64,000 nucleotides of DNA from Cryptomeria japonica (Eukaryota > Streptophyta > Pinopsida > Cupressales > Cupressaceae), in assembly GCF_030272615.1 (NCBI RefSeq), contig NC_081410.1:571039152-571103151 (forward strand). Reading direction: 5' to 3'. Shown here piece by piece: positions 1-9,954 of this stretch. The stretch's first letter is position 1. Every line of letters starts with the position of its first letter. A model generated the notes under the pieces. It did not search any database, was not told where the DNA came from, and saw only the letters and a program-made list of their open reading frames with translations. The position numbers were made by a program, and so were the translations under genes.

Positions 1-2
1 AG

Positions 3-746
3 CTACTGAGTCAGGTTCAATGAGCTAAAAGCATTGCAGAGGTTGTGTAGAGATGGATTGAAGGAGTAATTAAAGACGGAGAAAAGTATATCACAAGCTC
101 TAGGAAGTTATGCGATGAGATGCAGAGCCACATTGCAGAAATTCAAAACCAGATTTTGCCATAGGTGAAAGAGGAACATAAATGGGAAAATGTCTTGCCT
201 ATGCTCACCAAAATAGAAGAGTACAGAGCCACCAGATTCCTGACAGAACATTCAATCAAGTTGGTAACTAATGAATGCCAACTCTTCGTATTGAAAAAGA
301 CCATAATGTGGCGGGTACTCACATTCAAGTCTATGATTTCCAATGCCAAGACTTTTGTTTATGAACTTCAGGACCTCCAATGCAGTTTAGTTATGGATAA
401 CAAAGTGGTTAATCCAAACCACGATTGGTAGCTGGGGATTTATGGACTGAACACATAGGACACAATAAAGGATTTCAGGCTATACATGTAGAAATTTAAA
501 GCTAAAGGCAATTTCATTAGTGAAGAGATAACACAAGTCGCTCAGATCGAGTCCATGACATTTATTGGTAATGATCAGTTACCGAAGCATGCTGAGAAAA
601 TAGTGAAGCACAAATGGGACAAAGAAGCCGCAAAGGCAAAAATCAATGCTATGAAGAATCTGAGCCAATCTATAATCCAGGAACTTGCAACTGCCCATGG
701 CGCCCAGGAAAGCAGAGGAGAAGATGATGATGGAAAAGGAGCATAA
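3..746 (+). pseudogene. C-terminal part of the Tat-1 extra ORF, carried in the 5' LTR
   Basis: Reading frames at 165-431 and 555-746 lie in the same frame, separated by in-frame stops near 429 and 460. They match the end of the extra ORF at about 12310-13053 almost residue for residue: a block starting KEEHKWENVLPMLTKIEE, and an acidic end with EDDDGKGA before the stop at 744-746. So the LTR repeats the tail of the extra ORF. Upstream of 165 the match to the second copy continues with frame damage. Alone in the 5' LTR this fragment has no start and is probably not translated. The family function is unknown. Confidence 0.75.
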
Positions 747-1067
747 TATGTTGATAATGTTTTTATTTTATTTTATGTATTTTTCATGATCTTGCAAATG
801 ACTGTGGGACATCTGTCGCAAATATACTCTTTTGGTTTCCATAACTGATTCAAAGTAGGTCGAGTTTTCAAGGAGACCTCCTTTGTTCTAAAAACTATAA
901 ATTAGATTAAGATAGACAGAATAGGGGTTAGATTTTGGTTAGAATTCTATTAGTTTTTACTTAGTTTTTTTGGTTTTTAGAAGTTCTGTTTTGTTGAAGG
1001 AAGTCATCAGACTTTAAAAATATGGAATTGAAAAGGATTTATACATGTATTGTTGTGTCTTTGTCAC

Positions 1068-1205
<138 letters not shown>

Positions 1206-1753
1206 CATACTATTTTTGGGAGAAGGAAAACCTTTGAGTTTTGAATCTGTGTAGTGATATATCTTTGCATTTATTGATCTAATCAAATGACAATGATCGC
1301 CTTTCCGATGCAGAATATTATTATTATTCTGGGACTCCTTCCTATGAGATTTTTAAAGATATGTGCTTGAAAAGAGATTTTATTTCTCTTATTTGTTTTT
1401 ATGAACTATCAAACTGGTGTTCTGAACTTTGCTTTGATCACTTCTATTTCTTATGTTGAAGCATTTTGAAGAATATTTTTTCTCTGAAATTTGTGTAAAT
1501 CATTAGCCTCTCATCTAAGAATGAAGTAGGTAGCTTTATGTGCTTTCAGGTTAAAAGCATACCAATTAAATTTAATTAGATTATTCCTTGAATAACTAAT
1601 GGAGGGAGCTGTACCTATCAAAAATTCAAAGGGAAGTAGTATATGTTACACTTACCCAACTGTTTAGTTGAAGTTTTGTCTTTCAAAGAGGGTAACAAAG
1701 TTGTGAATCAATCTAATTAAAAGAAAGACAAAATCTGTTCACTAACAGATTTT

Positions 1754-1771
1754 TGGTGACTCTACTAGGGA
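1754..1771 (+). promoter_or_regulatory. Primer binding site of Tat-1
   Basis: Six bases after the LTR end, TGGTGACTCTACTAGGGA starts with the TGG complementary to a tRNA CCA end. It resembles the non-iMet primer site used by Tat/Ogre-type elements. A nearly identical sequence follows the LTR of element G at 45353. The tRNA identity is inferred from family knowledge, not shown here. Confidence 0.7.
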
Positions 1772-2446
1772 GACATCGAACATTCGATAGATCAATGTGC
1801 TACGAGTTTGTTAGAATTGAACTCATAATCAACAGGTTTGCTTTATCTAAGATAAATTTTCATAACTTAGGAATATTGTTGAGGTAGAAAGAATTATTTA
1901 AAGACCTTAGAAACGCTAGAGATGACAACACTGGATTCTTGTCCTTATACCAGATCACAAAAGAGAGAGGGAGTAATTGATAATTATTTTGAAGAATTGC
2001 AAGGGTTATCATTTGCCACAAATTTCACTCCCAAGAGGAATGCTAAGAGTAGACCTTATTCTCCTACCAGAACCACTCCTATACCTTCCTCTTCTAGCCA
2101 TTGACAAGCACTAACGCTTACTGGAGTTCAAGCCCCTCCCCTTGTAACTATTTACCTTGTTTTCATTATGGCCCAACCATGGGGTGTCGCAGTCGAACCT
2201 CTTGCCCTCATAGCCCATAATCCACTTCCAAAAGGGGAAACAGATGTCTTACCTAAGTTTAATGGGGATGGAAAAGTCTTGATTGAAGAATACTTGAATT
2301 CTTTTAATGTAGCTATTGGGATATTGGTATTACAACATGAAGATGTGGCTATTAGGCTTTCGCTCAAACTCTTACTGAGGGAGAAATAGATTGGTTCACT
2401 CATCTGCAAGTGGGATCTATAACTCATTGGCAAACAATGAAAGTTG

Positions 2447-3600
2447 GGTCAGTGCAAGAAGATGAGTCCACTTTTTGGCCAAAAAGTCGAAGTGTTTTCC
2501 CTGATTTTCAGATTTTGTCTCATTTGAGCTTAAATTTTTAAGCACTTAGAGATTGAATCTTGAAAAAAATTAGTACTATAAAAGATAGCCCTCTGAGTGT
2601 ACTTTCTAAATATGTAATTTATTTTAATACCCACATAATAAAAAATAACTTTTTGAATGGATTTCCGAAAACTATGTTTTAAAAATGTCTGTTTCAGGAC
2701 CATACCATGCATGTGTACGACCCACACTTTTTGACACAATTAAAATTATTTTCTCAAACCGTTTTGGGAAATGGTTTGTAACATACTGAAGATTGATGAG
2801 CATATTTTTCTGTATTTTTTTTTCAAATATTTCCTTTTTAATTAATTTTTTAATGGCCATAATTATCTTTTCAAAAATTTGACGTGTACGACCCACATAA
2901 TTTGATGTAAACTTAACATTTTTAGATTTTTTTTTTTTTTAAATACAAAAGAATTTTGAGTAGATTGATGACATATAACTTTTTTTCCAAAATTCTTTAA
3001 AATAAAAAGGTTATTAAATTAACAAAATTAGTTAATATTTCAAATTTATGGACCCAATTTAGTATAAATTAAATGAAAAATAGTTAAAATAATAAATTTT
3101 TAAATAAATTTACATATTTAGAATCTAGACAGTATAATCTGAAATGGGTTTTAATTTCGTATAAAAATTCTCCGATTAGAGGCACATAAACTATTTCAGA
3201 ATTTCATATTTGTGCTTTCATTCATGGAGATTTGAATTTGTAGCTCCATGTCTCAGGTGTGGCCATCCCAAGCCTATCCTGAGCCTAATCCCGAGCCAAG
3301 TGGCGGGTTGTGGAATCAAATTCCACAAAACGGGCCCCCATTTTCAAACAAGGGTGGCTTGTGAAAAAAAAAAGAAAAATGCGATTTAGAAACGGGGGCC
3401 CATTTTTAAAAAATGGGCCCCCGTTTCTAAAAAATAGACCCCCGTTTTAGAACAAAATGGGGGCCCATTTATTTTTGCTTCAGACCCCCATTACCTTTTG
3501 GCTCGGGAGCCCGAAGCATAAACAGGCCCCCGTTTATAAGAGTGCATTTTCCAATGCGTGGACTTTCACAAATTTGTGACTCATTACCTTGTACTTGCCT
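2447..3600. mobile_element. Non-autonomous TIR DNA transposon inserted in Tat-1 gag
   Basis: The gag frame is cut cleanly here, and AGTTG occurs at both edges (2442-2446 and 3601-3605), a likely 5-bp target duplication. The ends are imperfect inverted repeats: the left end GTCAGTGCAAGAAGATGAGT resembles the complement of the right end, GCAAGTACAAGGTAATGAGT. There is no transposase ORF; the inside is A/T-rich, then G/C-rich near the right end. Superfamily is unassigned. The exact termini are uncertain by one or two bases. Confidence 0.7.
3388..3428. repeat. Near-perfect 41-bp palindrome inside the TIR transposon
   Basis: The arms AGAAACGGGGGCCCATTTTT and its complement meet with almost no spacer. 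Related GGGGGCCCATTT or CCCCCGTTT pieces recur at about 3327-3350 and 3428-3535, so the right third of the transposon could fold into several strong G/C hairpins. Confidence 0.85.
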
Positions 3601-4606
3601 AGTTGCTTTTAAGAAATAGTTCAAGAGTGTTGATGATGAGCACTCACTATTGGTTCAGCTCACACAAATGAAAAAAGGGATTCATGAGCCAATGAGGGAC
3701 TATGTAGCCAGGTATAATAAGATTATCCATAAAATTCCCTAGGCTAAAAGACCAACTACTGATAATCAACAATGCTTCTTTATAAACTCTATGCCTCCCG
3801 ATGTTGGTTTCCATCTTAGAAGAAATAGGCTAGTCGATCTTGATACTGCACAAAATCAGGCTATAGAACTCAAAGATGATCTAATAATAGCCAGGAAATG
3901 GAGAAGGGATGTGCAAATTCCTTAAGGTCAACCTCAAGCTTCCACCTCTTCAACTGATCCAGTTGTTCAAAGGTTAGTCAATGATATGATTTCTTTCAAG
4001 AGGTAGATACCAAAACGTGGAGTTTCCTACCCACAACCCTATCAAGATATAAGCAGAAAACAACCAAACCAGTATAATTATGGGTGATCTTTGCAATTGC
4101 CCGCTGCCTCGCAAAGATTGAAAATAGAGGCTCCTCCTGATAAGGGTGTTATGTGTTCTTTTCACCTCACTACAGATCATGATGGGAGTTCTTGTCCTGA
4201 TATGATAAGGCATGTTCAAATAAAAAACACAAAGGATGAACTAGGTGAGTTCACTAAAGAAAAGAAAATTCAAGAAGTACCGGGCGACTTTGGATCATTC
4301 TACCTTGAATATGAGTCAGATTTAGAAAGAGGTGGTAATATTTTGGTAACTCTTGAAGACCCCGCATGTGCAATCCTTACAAGGAATCAATGAACCTCCC
4401 AACCTGCTCCTTTTGCAAGCTCTTTTGGAGCTAATTTCAAAGGTAAGGACCCCACAAGTGATGATTTTTCCTCTCATGCAAAGACTCCTGAAGTTAAGAT
4501 TTTACAAAGAAATCTTCAAAGTAAAAATAATTCTTCTTCTTTCTCCTCCTTTGACATAATTGAATTTTGTAAAGCTTCAACTATTCAACTTTTTACTGCT
4601 GAATAT

Positions 4607-5242
4607 TTGAAACCGAACCCGAAGGAACTAGACAAATTGGTCAAGAATGTAAAAGGAGATTCTTCTTCAGAGTCCTTAGTGCATAAATGTGTGGTGGATA
4701 GTGATTTGTTTACTACTAAAAAACCTGCATCTGTTTTGTGCCCTTCTACTGATTTGATTAATCCCTGTGCTTTTCACAATGCTGAAGATAGGCTTGACAT
4801 TGAAGTTTTGAAACCCGAACCTTTTTACATCTCTCTTCTCCTAAATGGTCATAAGCTTAGCAATTGTATAATAGATTCAGGAGCATCAGATAACATAATG
4901 CCTTCATCTGTTGCTAGGTCTTTAGGTTTAACACTCACTAAGACATTTGGGAGATGTTATTCAATGGATGGAAAGCAAGTCCCTCTTATTGGATAGGTAA
5001 AGGATGCTCAGGCAGTGCTAGCAGCATGTCCTGATAAAACGGTAAAATTGACTATTTTGGTTGCTGACATTCCTGCAAGTTATGGGATGCTCTTAAGTAG
5101 AACTTTATGTAAAGAACTTGGAGGTGAAATTAAGATGGACTGGTCAGAAGCTATCATCCTACTAGGAAAACAGAAAATCAAACTTGAACCTGAACCGAAA
5201 AATAAATACACAATCTTTCCCTCTGAAAATCCCAAAGCCTAG
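4607..5242 (+). pseudogene. Tat-1 aspartic protease
   Basis: The retropepsin cleaves the gag-pol polyprotein. The active-site triad lies in IIDSGASDNIMPSS (about 4870-4910), the usual D-S-G-A followed by hydrophobic sheet residues. A second segment at 5015-5242 continues in the same frame after one stop near 4994 (GGATAG, probably from a Gln codon); its LLSRTLCKELGG stretch fits the protease C-terminal half. Upstream, 4607-4860 is a linker with no recognised domain. The in-frame stops mark it as decayed. Confidence 0.78.
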
Positions 5243-5341
5243 ATTCTGTTCCAAGAATGTAAATTTGGAAACTATATCATCCTTGCACCTGATAAAAAAG
5301 AATTTGAAAAAGCAGTTGATGAAAATGATGGATTGTGGTAG

Positions 5342-5824
5342 ATGAAATTTGATGGAAGTTGCACCAACTCTGGCTCTGGAGCAGGGGTAGTTTTGTTGTC
5401 CCCTAATGGTAACATTTTTCCTTTTTCTTTCAAGTTGGATTTCAAGAATACTAATAACACTGTGGAGTATGAGGCATTACTATTAAGATTAAATGAAGCC
5501 AAGCGTAAGGGTATAAAATTGTTCAAGGTTAAAGGGGATGCAGAGCTGATTGTCAAACAGGTAAGAAATGTCTATTCAGTTAAGAATGATAGATTGAAAC
5601 ATTATATAAACAAGGTTTGGCATGAGATAGAGTTTTTTTATGCTTTCTCAATTGAAGCTATACCAAGGGATCAGAACACTAGGGCGGATTCGTTGGCTAT
5701 TTCAGCTTTTCTTTTGTTACCTCAACTAGACTTTAAGCATGATTCTTATAGGATTGAAATGATTTATAAGCCTAGTGTCCTTGATAATGTAAACCATTGG
5801 CAAGTATTTGATACAGATGCTTAG
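5342..5824 (+). pseudogene. Archaeal-type RNase H domain (aRNH), upstream of RT
   Basis: RNase H degrades the RNA of the RNA/DNA hybrid during reverse transcription. Over 160 open codons all four catalytic acids are present: D4 in KFDGS, E42 in NTVEYEAL, D66 in KGDAEL and D116 in TRADSLA. GSGAGVVLLSP and IPRDQNTRADSLA are typical of the plant aRNH (reverse-transcriptase-like RVT_3) fold. It keeps the frame of the protease upstream and RT downstream. In Tat elements I know, this domain follows the gypsy RNase H; here it lies between protease and RT, and no second copy occurs between RNase H and integrase (7435-7700). Only flanking stops near 5242, 5340 and 5822 interrupt the polyprotein. Confidence 0.85.
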
Positions 5825-6937
5825 ATTAAAGACTTTCTAGAGTGCACTCATTCAATTACCCAATCATATTTCGAAGGTTCTAAAGATAATTGCAAGGAAT
5901 TTAGTCCTGATTCGGGTATTGATTCTAATAAAAATTTCATTCAGCTTAAAGGAAACAAAATTCCGAAAGGGTTAGTGACTCTGGAGAGGTTTTTCACCCG
6001 TAATGATATGTTCATAGGCAAGAAAACTCCTGACGATGGCAGATAAGGAATTTGTGAAAAGATTAATCTTGGTGATGAATCTAATCCTAAAATGGTAACA
6101 ATTGGCAAATATAGCTCTTCTGAGGAAAAACGAATACTTAGTGGGTTACTAAAGGAATACAATGATGTATTCCCTTGGTCTTATGATGATTTGAAGGAGT
6201 TTAGGAATGGGCAGTTTTAACATCAAATTCTGTTGAAGCTTGGTGTTTCTCCTTTCAGACAAAAATTGAAAAATTTCAATCCCATGATGGCAGATGCAAT
6301 TTTTAAAGACATAGATAAAATGCTTAAAGCTAGAATTATGTATCTAATTCATCACTCTACCTGGATAGCCAATATTGTGCCTGTGAGGAAGAAGAATGGG
6401 GAATTTTGGATTTGTGTAGATTTTCACAATCTGAATCAGGCAAGTCTTAAGGATAACTATGCTTTACCCAATATGGATCATATTTTGCAGATAGTATCTA
6501 GGTTAGAAATGATGTCAATGTTAGATGGTTTTTCTGGTTACAATCAAATTAGTGTTGCAGAGAATGAACAACACAAGACAACTTTCATCACTCCATGGGG
6601 AACATTTGCATATAATTGTATGCCATTTGGTTTGATAAATGCTAGAGCAACTTTTCAAAGGGCCATGGATTCTTCTTTTAGGGATTTTCCTAATAGAATT
6701 ATTGTTGTTTACCTAGATGACTTGACAGTGTTTTCTAAAGATAGGAAGAATCATCTCAAAGATCTAAGGATAGTTCTGCAACGTTGTCGAGAGAATGGTA
6801 TCTCCTTGAACCCAAAGAAGTCAGTTTTCTACGTAACTGAGGGTGAATTGTTGGGGCATATCATTTCTAAAGAAGGTGTCAAGATTCATCCTGAGGGAGT
6901 CAATGTAATTCAACATCTCATCTTATCTTCAAATTAG
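5825..6937 (+). pseudogene. Tat-1 reverse transcriptase
   Basis: This is the RNA-directed DNA polymerase. A linker at 5825-6232 ends in VFPWSYDDLKEF, the usual lead-in to gypsy RT. The core is open from 6233 to 6937. It shows FRQKLKNFNP, then MLDGFSGYNQI (first catalytic Asp, about 6524), then TPWGTFAYNCMPFGL, and the YLDD box at 6710-6721. GHIISKEGVKIHPEGV ends the thumb region. Stops lie at about 5822, 6043, 6218 and 6935. The frame matches the aRNH before it and the RNase H after it. All polymerase motifs remain readable, so the decay is mostly point nonsense changes. Confidence 0.88.
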
Positions 6938-7693
6938 ATTGGAGTAAGGTCTTTCTTTGGCCAGGTGAATTTCCTAAGATGGTTTGTATCTGAATTTGCG
7001 AAAACTACCAAGCATATCATCAGCTTGTTGAGTGAAAGGCATCCTTTCAAATGGACTAAAGAAGCCAAAGAAGATTTTGAAAGAATCAAGAGTTTAGTTG
7101 CTAATGCGCCAACTCTCATCAACCCAGATTTCAAAAAGAATTTCATTATATACTGCTATGCCTCATAACATACAATGTTAGGAATATTGTTATAAGTAGA
7201 TGAATCTGGGATTGAAGCACCTATAGCATTCATGAGTGTTCCTCTCAAGAAGCAGCTTAATTATTCTCTCTCAGAGAAACAAGCCTTTGCTATGGTTAAA
7301 GTTGTAAAACAATTTCGGTATTACATTTTTCACTCTCATTCTGTGATTTTTGTTCTAGATTTTGCAGTGAAGAGCATTTTAACTCTGCAAGAAGTCAGAC
7401 TCAATAAAAGAGTGACATGGGTAACAAAAAATTAGGAATACAATCTAGACATTCGCCATACAAAGATGGTTAAAGGACAAGGCTTATGCAAATTAATAAC
7501 AGAAAATAAGATGGAATCAGAAAAAGAGTTACCATTGACCCTATTTATTGGATTGCAAGATACGTGGTTTTCTGATGTAGCCTACTATTTGACTTACGAC
7601 AGCTGCCCAAGTCATTTGTCAGCTAAAGAGCAAAAGGATCTCAAGTTAAAAGAATCTAAGTATGTTATTTGGCAAGATGTTCGATACAAAAAG
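6938..7693 (+). pseudogene. Tat-1 gypsy-type RNase H (degenerate catalytic core)
   Basis: This follows RT in the same frame. The connection segment FLRWFVSEFAKTTKHI and the HPFKWTKEAKEDFERIKSL block are typical. The RNase H start reads IIYCYAS followed by a stop at 7166-7168, where the first catalytic Asp or its Tat replacement would be. LNYSLSEKQAFAMVKVVKQFRYY matches the middle helix. Stops occur near 7166, 7194 and 7433. One base is missing near 7690, which throws the frame before integrase. In Tat elements this domain has commonly lost its catalytic acids, with the archaeal-type domain taking over. Confidence 0.78.
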
Positions 7694-8820
7694 GTTTGGA
7701 TGGTACTTATTTAAGGTGTGTGGATAAGCCTCAACAACAAAAGCTTCTGGAAGTTTATCATGGTGAAGCCTGTGGTGGGCATTTCTCATCCTCTGTGACT
7801 ACTTTTAAGATTTTAAGAAATTGCTTTTATTGGCCAAGTATGTTTCGGGATGCATATGTTTATGTTAAGGGATGTGAAAAATGCCAACTCTTTTCCAGGA
7901 AACCATATTTAGCAGCTCTGCCATTAAGGCTTGTGGTAATAGATGAACCCTTCAAACAATGGGGTATTGATTTCATTGGGCCAATAAATCCTCATTCTAG
8001 TGCTGGTCATATGTACATTTTGACAACAATGGATTATCTTACTAAGTGGGTGGAGGCTATTCCCACTAAGAAGGAGAATTCAGAGGTTGTATGTAACTTT
8101 CTTAAGGATTGCATTTTGGTCCGTTTTGGGGTCTCTTAGAAGATTGTTGCAGATAATGCATCATATTTCTCCTCTAAAGAACTAACTATGTTTTGCTATG
8201 AACATCAAATTACTCTCTCACATTCCTCTGATTACTTTCCACAAGGTAATGGATTGGCAGAATCAAGCAACAAGAACCTGGTAGCAATTATGAAGAAGCT
8301 GGTTGATGAAAATGCTCGAAACTAGCATAAGAAGGTATATGAAGCCTTATGGGTGGACATAATTATGCCTAAAAGAGCCATTAGAATGGCACCTTTTTAG
8401 CTTATGTATGGGATTGGCGTGAAAATTTCTTTACCGCTGGAATTATCGGCAACCAAACTTCAAACAGTATTCGAAGATTCCTTTCTCTAGAATGCTCTAG
8501 AGAAGAGGGTTATGTATTTGATGAAGTTGGAAGAAGAAAGAGAAATGTTAGTGGATAGAATTACTGAGCATCAAAATAGAGTAAAGAAGATCTTTGACAT
8601 GAGAGCTCGGCCAAGAGGTTTCCTTAAAGGAGATGAAGTATTGTTATGGGATAAAAGGAAAGAACCAAAGGGTGCCCACAGTAAATTTGACTCATTGTGG
8701 AAAGGCCCATTCAAGATCTGTGAAGTGGTGGGACAAAATGCGTTTAGACTCAACTATTCTGATGGAATGGTTATGCCGTATACCTACAATGGGTAGGACC
8801 TCAAGCTCTACAAACTATGA
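7669..8820 (+). pseudogene. Tat-1 integrase
   Basis: Integrase joins element DNA to the genome. The N-terminal HHCC zinc finger is intact (H31, H38, C69, C72 counted from 7669). The catalytic triad is D in WGIDFIGP (about 7969), D in ADNASYF (8152-8154) and E in NGLAESSNK (8260-8262). A C-terminal GPF-like module (WKGPFKICEVVGQNAFRL) lies near 8700. The frame is shifted relative to RNase H by a one-base loss near 7690. Stops occur at 8137, 8322, 8398, 8488 and 8794; the last stop is 8818-8820. The order of domains is normal for gypsy. Confidence 0.88.
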
Positions 8821-9954
8821 AATCTATGATTGAGAGTCCCTATATATAGTAGTTTAGGTGTTTTGTTTTGTGTCTATTTGGTGTGAGTTCTCTTTTGTCC
8901 CCCTTTCTATTTTTGGCTATGTGAAACCAAAGATTTAGAGTTCTTTGCATTTTCCTTCGCAAAATACAATCCCTAGTCAGATCCAAGGTTACCTCGTCAT
9001 TCATCCTTCATAACAAGAGTAAATCACCCTATAAAATTTATTTGAAGTCCTTATCTTTCTTGGAGTTCCTCGGTTCAATCCTTAATCCATTTGTAGATTG
9101 TCTTTTAATCTGAAATGCCAAGTTTTAAAGAGTGGTTTGAACCCATGAACTCATTGAATCTTTTTGAAGCAAGTTCATAACGTTCATTTAGGTTTCGCAA
9201 GTTCTTAGGTGTCTAGGAGGTTTCAATACTAACATTCACTCAAAGTGTTTTGCAGTGGTTCTTTTAATGGTCATGTTCAGTGATGTGTTATATCATCTCT
9301 CTCTAGGCTATGAACTCTTTGAACCTAGTTCAAATGGTTCAGGGGTGTTCAACATGTTCAACATGGTTCAAAAGGTCAACAACACTTAACATAGTTAATC
9401 CTTTTAGAAGAGAATTTTCTTGGCGCGGTTTACACCTTGAACTACTTGAACTCGCGTGAAGTCAGTTTAGATTGTTCATGCATGTTCAAATCAGGTGGGT
9501 CCCATGAGCTAAAAGACATGATGGTGCACTTATTGCCAAGTATGATGAAGATTGAACCATATCTTAGGTGATGTCAACTATTTCAGTTTTCGAGGCAAGT
9601 AATCATTTCAGGAACTGGCGGTTAATCCAAAAATGCTGCCATGCATTCAATGTGTGCATGCCATGTCCAATCCAAAAGCTCAGCACATTTAAAATGATGA
9701 TTAGAATTAATGCACTTAATAAGTGCGTATCACTGCTTTTGCTATAAGCTATAAAGGGATTAATTCTCTGAAAATTTGTTCCTCATTGCTGCGGAGTTAC
9801 TTTTCTTGGATAGAAGGTTTGTTTGTTGGTAGTCGTCCAATTGCTATCAACTGTGAAGGTGAGTTTGTTTTGTATCCTCTCCAATGATTTTTACTTACTT
9901 TTTCTCTCTCGTAATAAGATTTGCTGAGAAAATAAGGCTTGTCATTTATGAATT
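8821..9954 (+). promoter_or_regulatory. Spacer before the extra ORF, with possible internal promoter and leader intron
   Basis: There is no coding sequence. At 9741-9760 a TATA-like GCTATAAGCTATAAAGGG lies about 200 bases before the extra ORF. It is followed by a leader and a splice-donor-like GTGAAG|GTGAGTTTG near 9857-9871. Near 9180-9500, GTTCAA/GGTTCA words recur many times (for example 9320-9380). This would fit separate transcription of the extra ORF, but it is an inference from sequence appearance only. Confidence 0.35.

Larger units (their letters stand above)
1922..4560 (+). pseudogene. Tat-1 gag (capsid/nucleocapsid), broken
   Basis: Gag forms the particle core and binds the element RNA. 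The frame opens at ATG 1922 (RSQKREGVIDNY region) and continues after a stop near 2104. A capsid-type domain starts near 2230 (PKFNGDGKVLIEEYLNSF). One base is missing near 2360, shifting the frame. The typical WF-x-x-L-x-x-x-SI-x-x-W motif is at about 2392-2430. A 1.15-kb DNA transposon at 2447-3600 splits the domain, which resumes at 3602 (VAFKK...) and runs through a YVARYNKIIHKI segment. A CxxH-x4-H-x4-C knuckle-like stretch (CSFHLTTDHDGSSC) lies near 4150-4195. Many in-frame stops make it non-functional as it stands. Confidence 0.8.
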
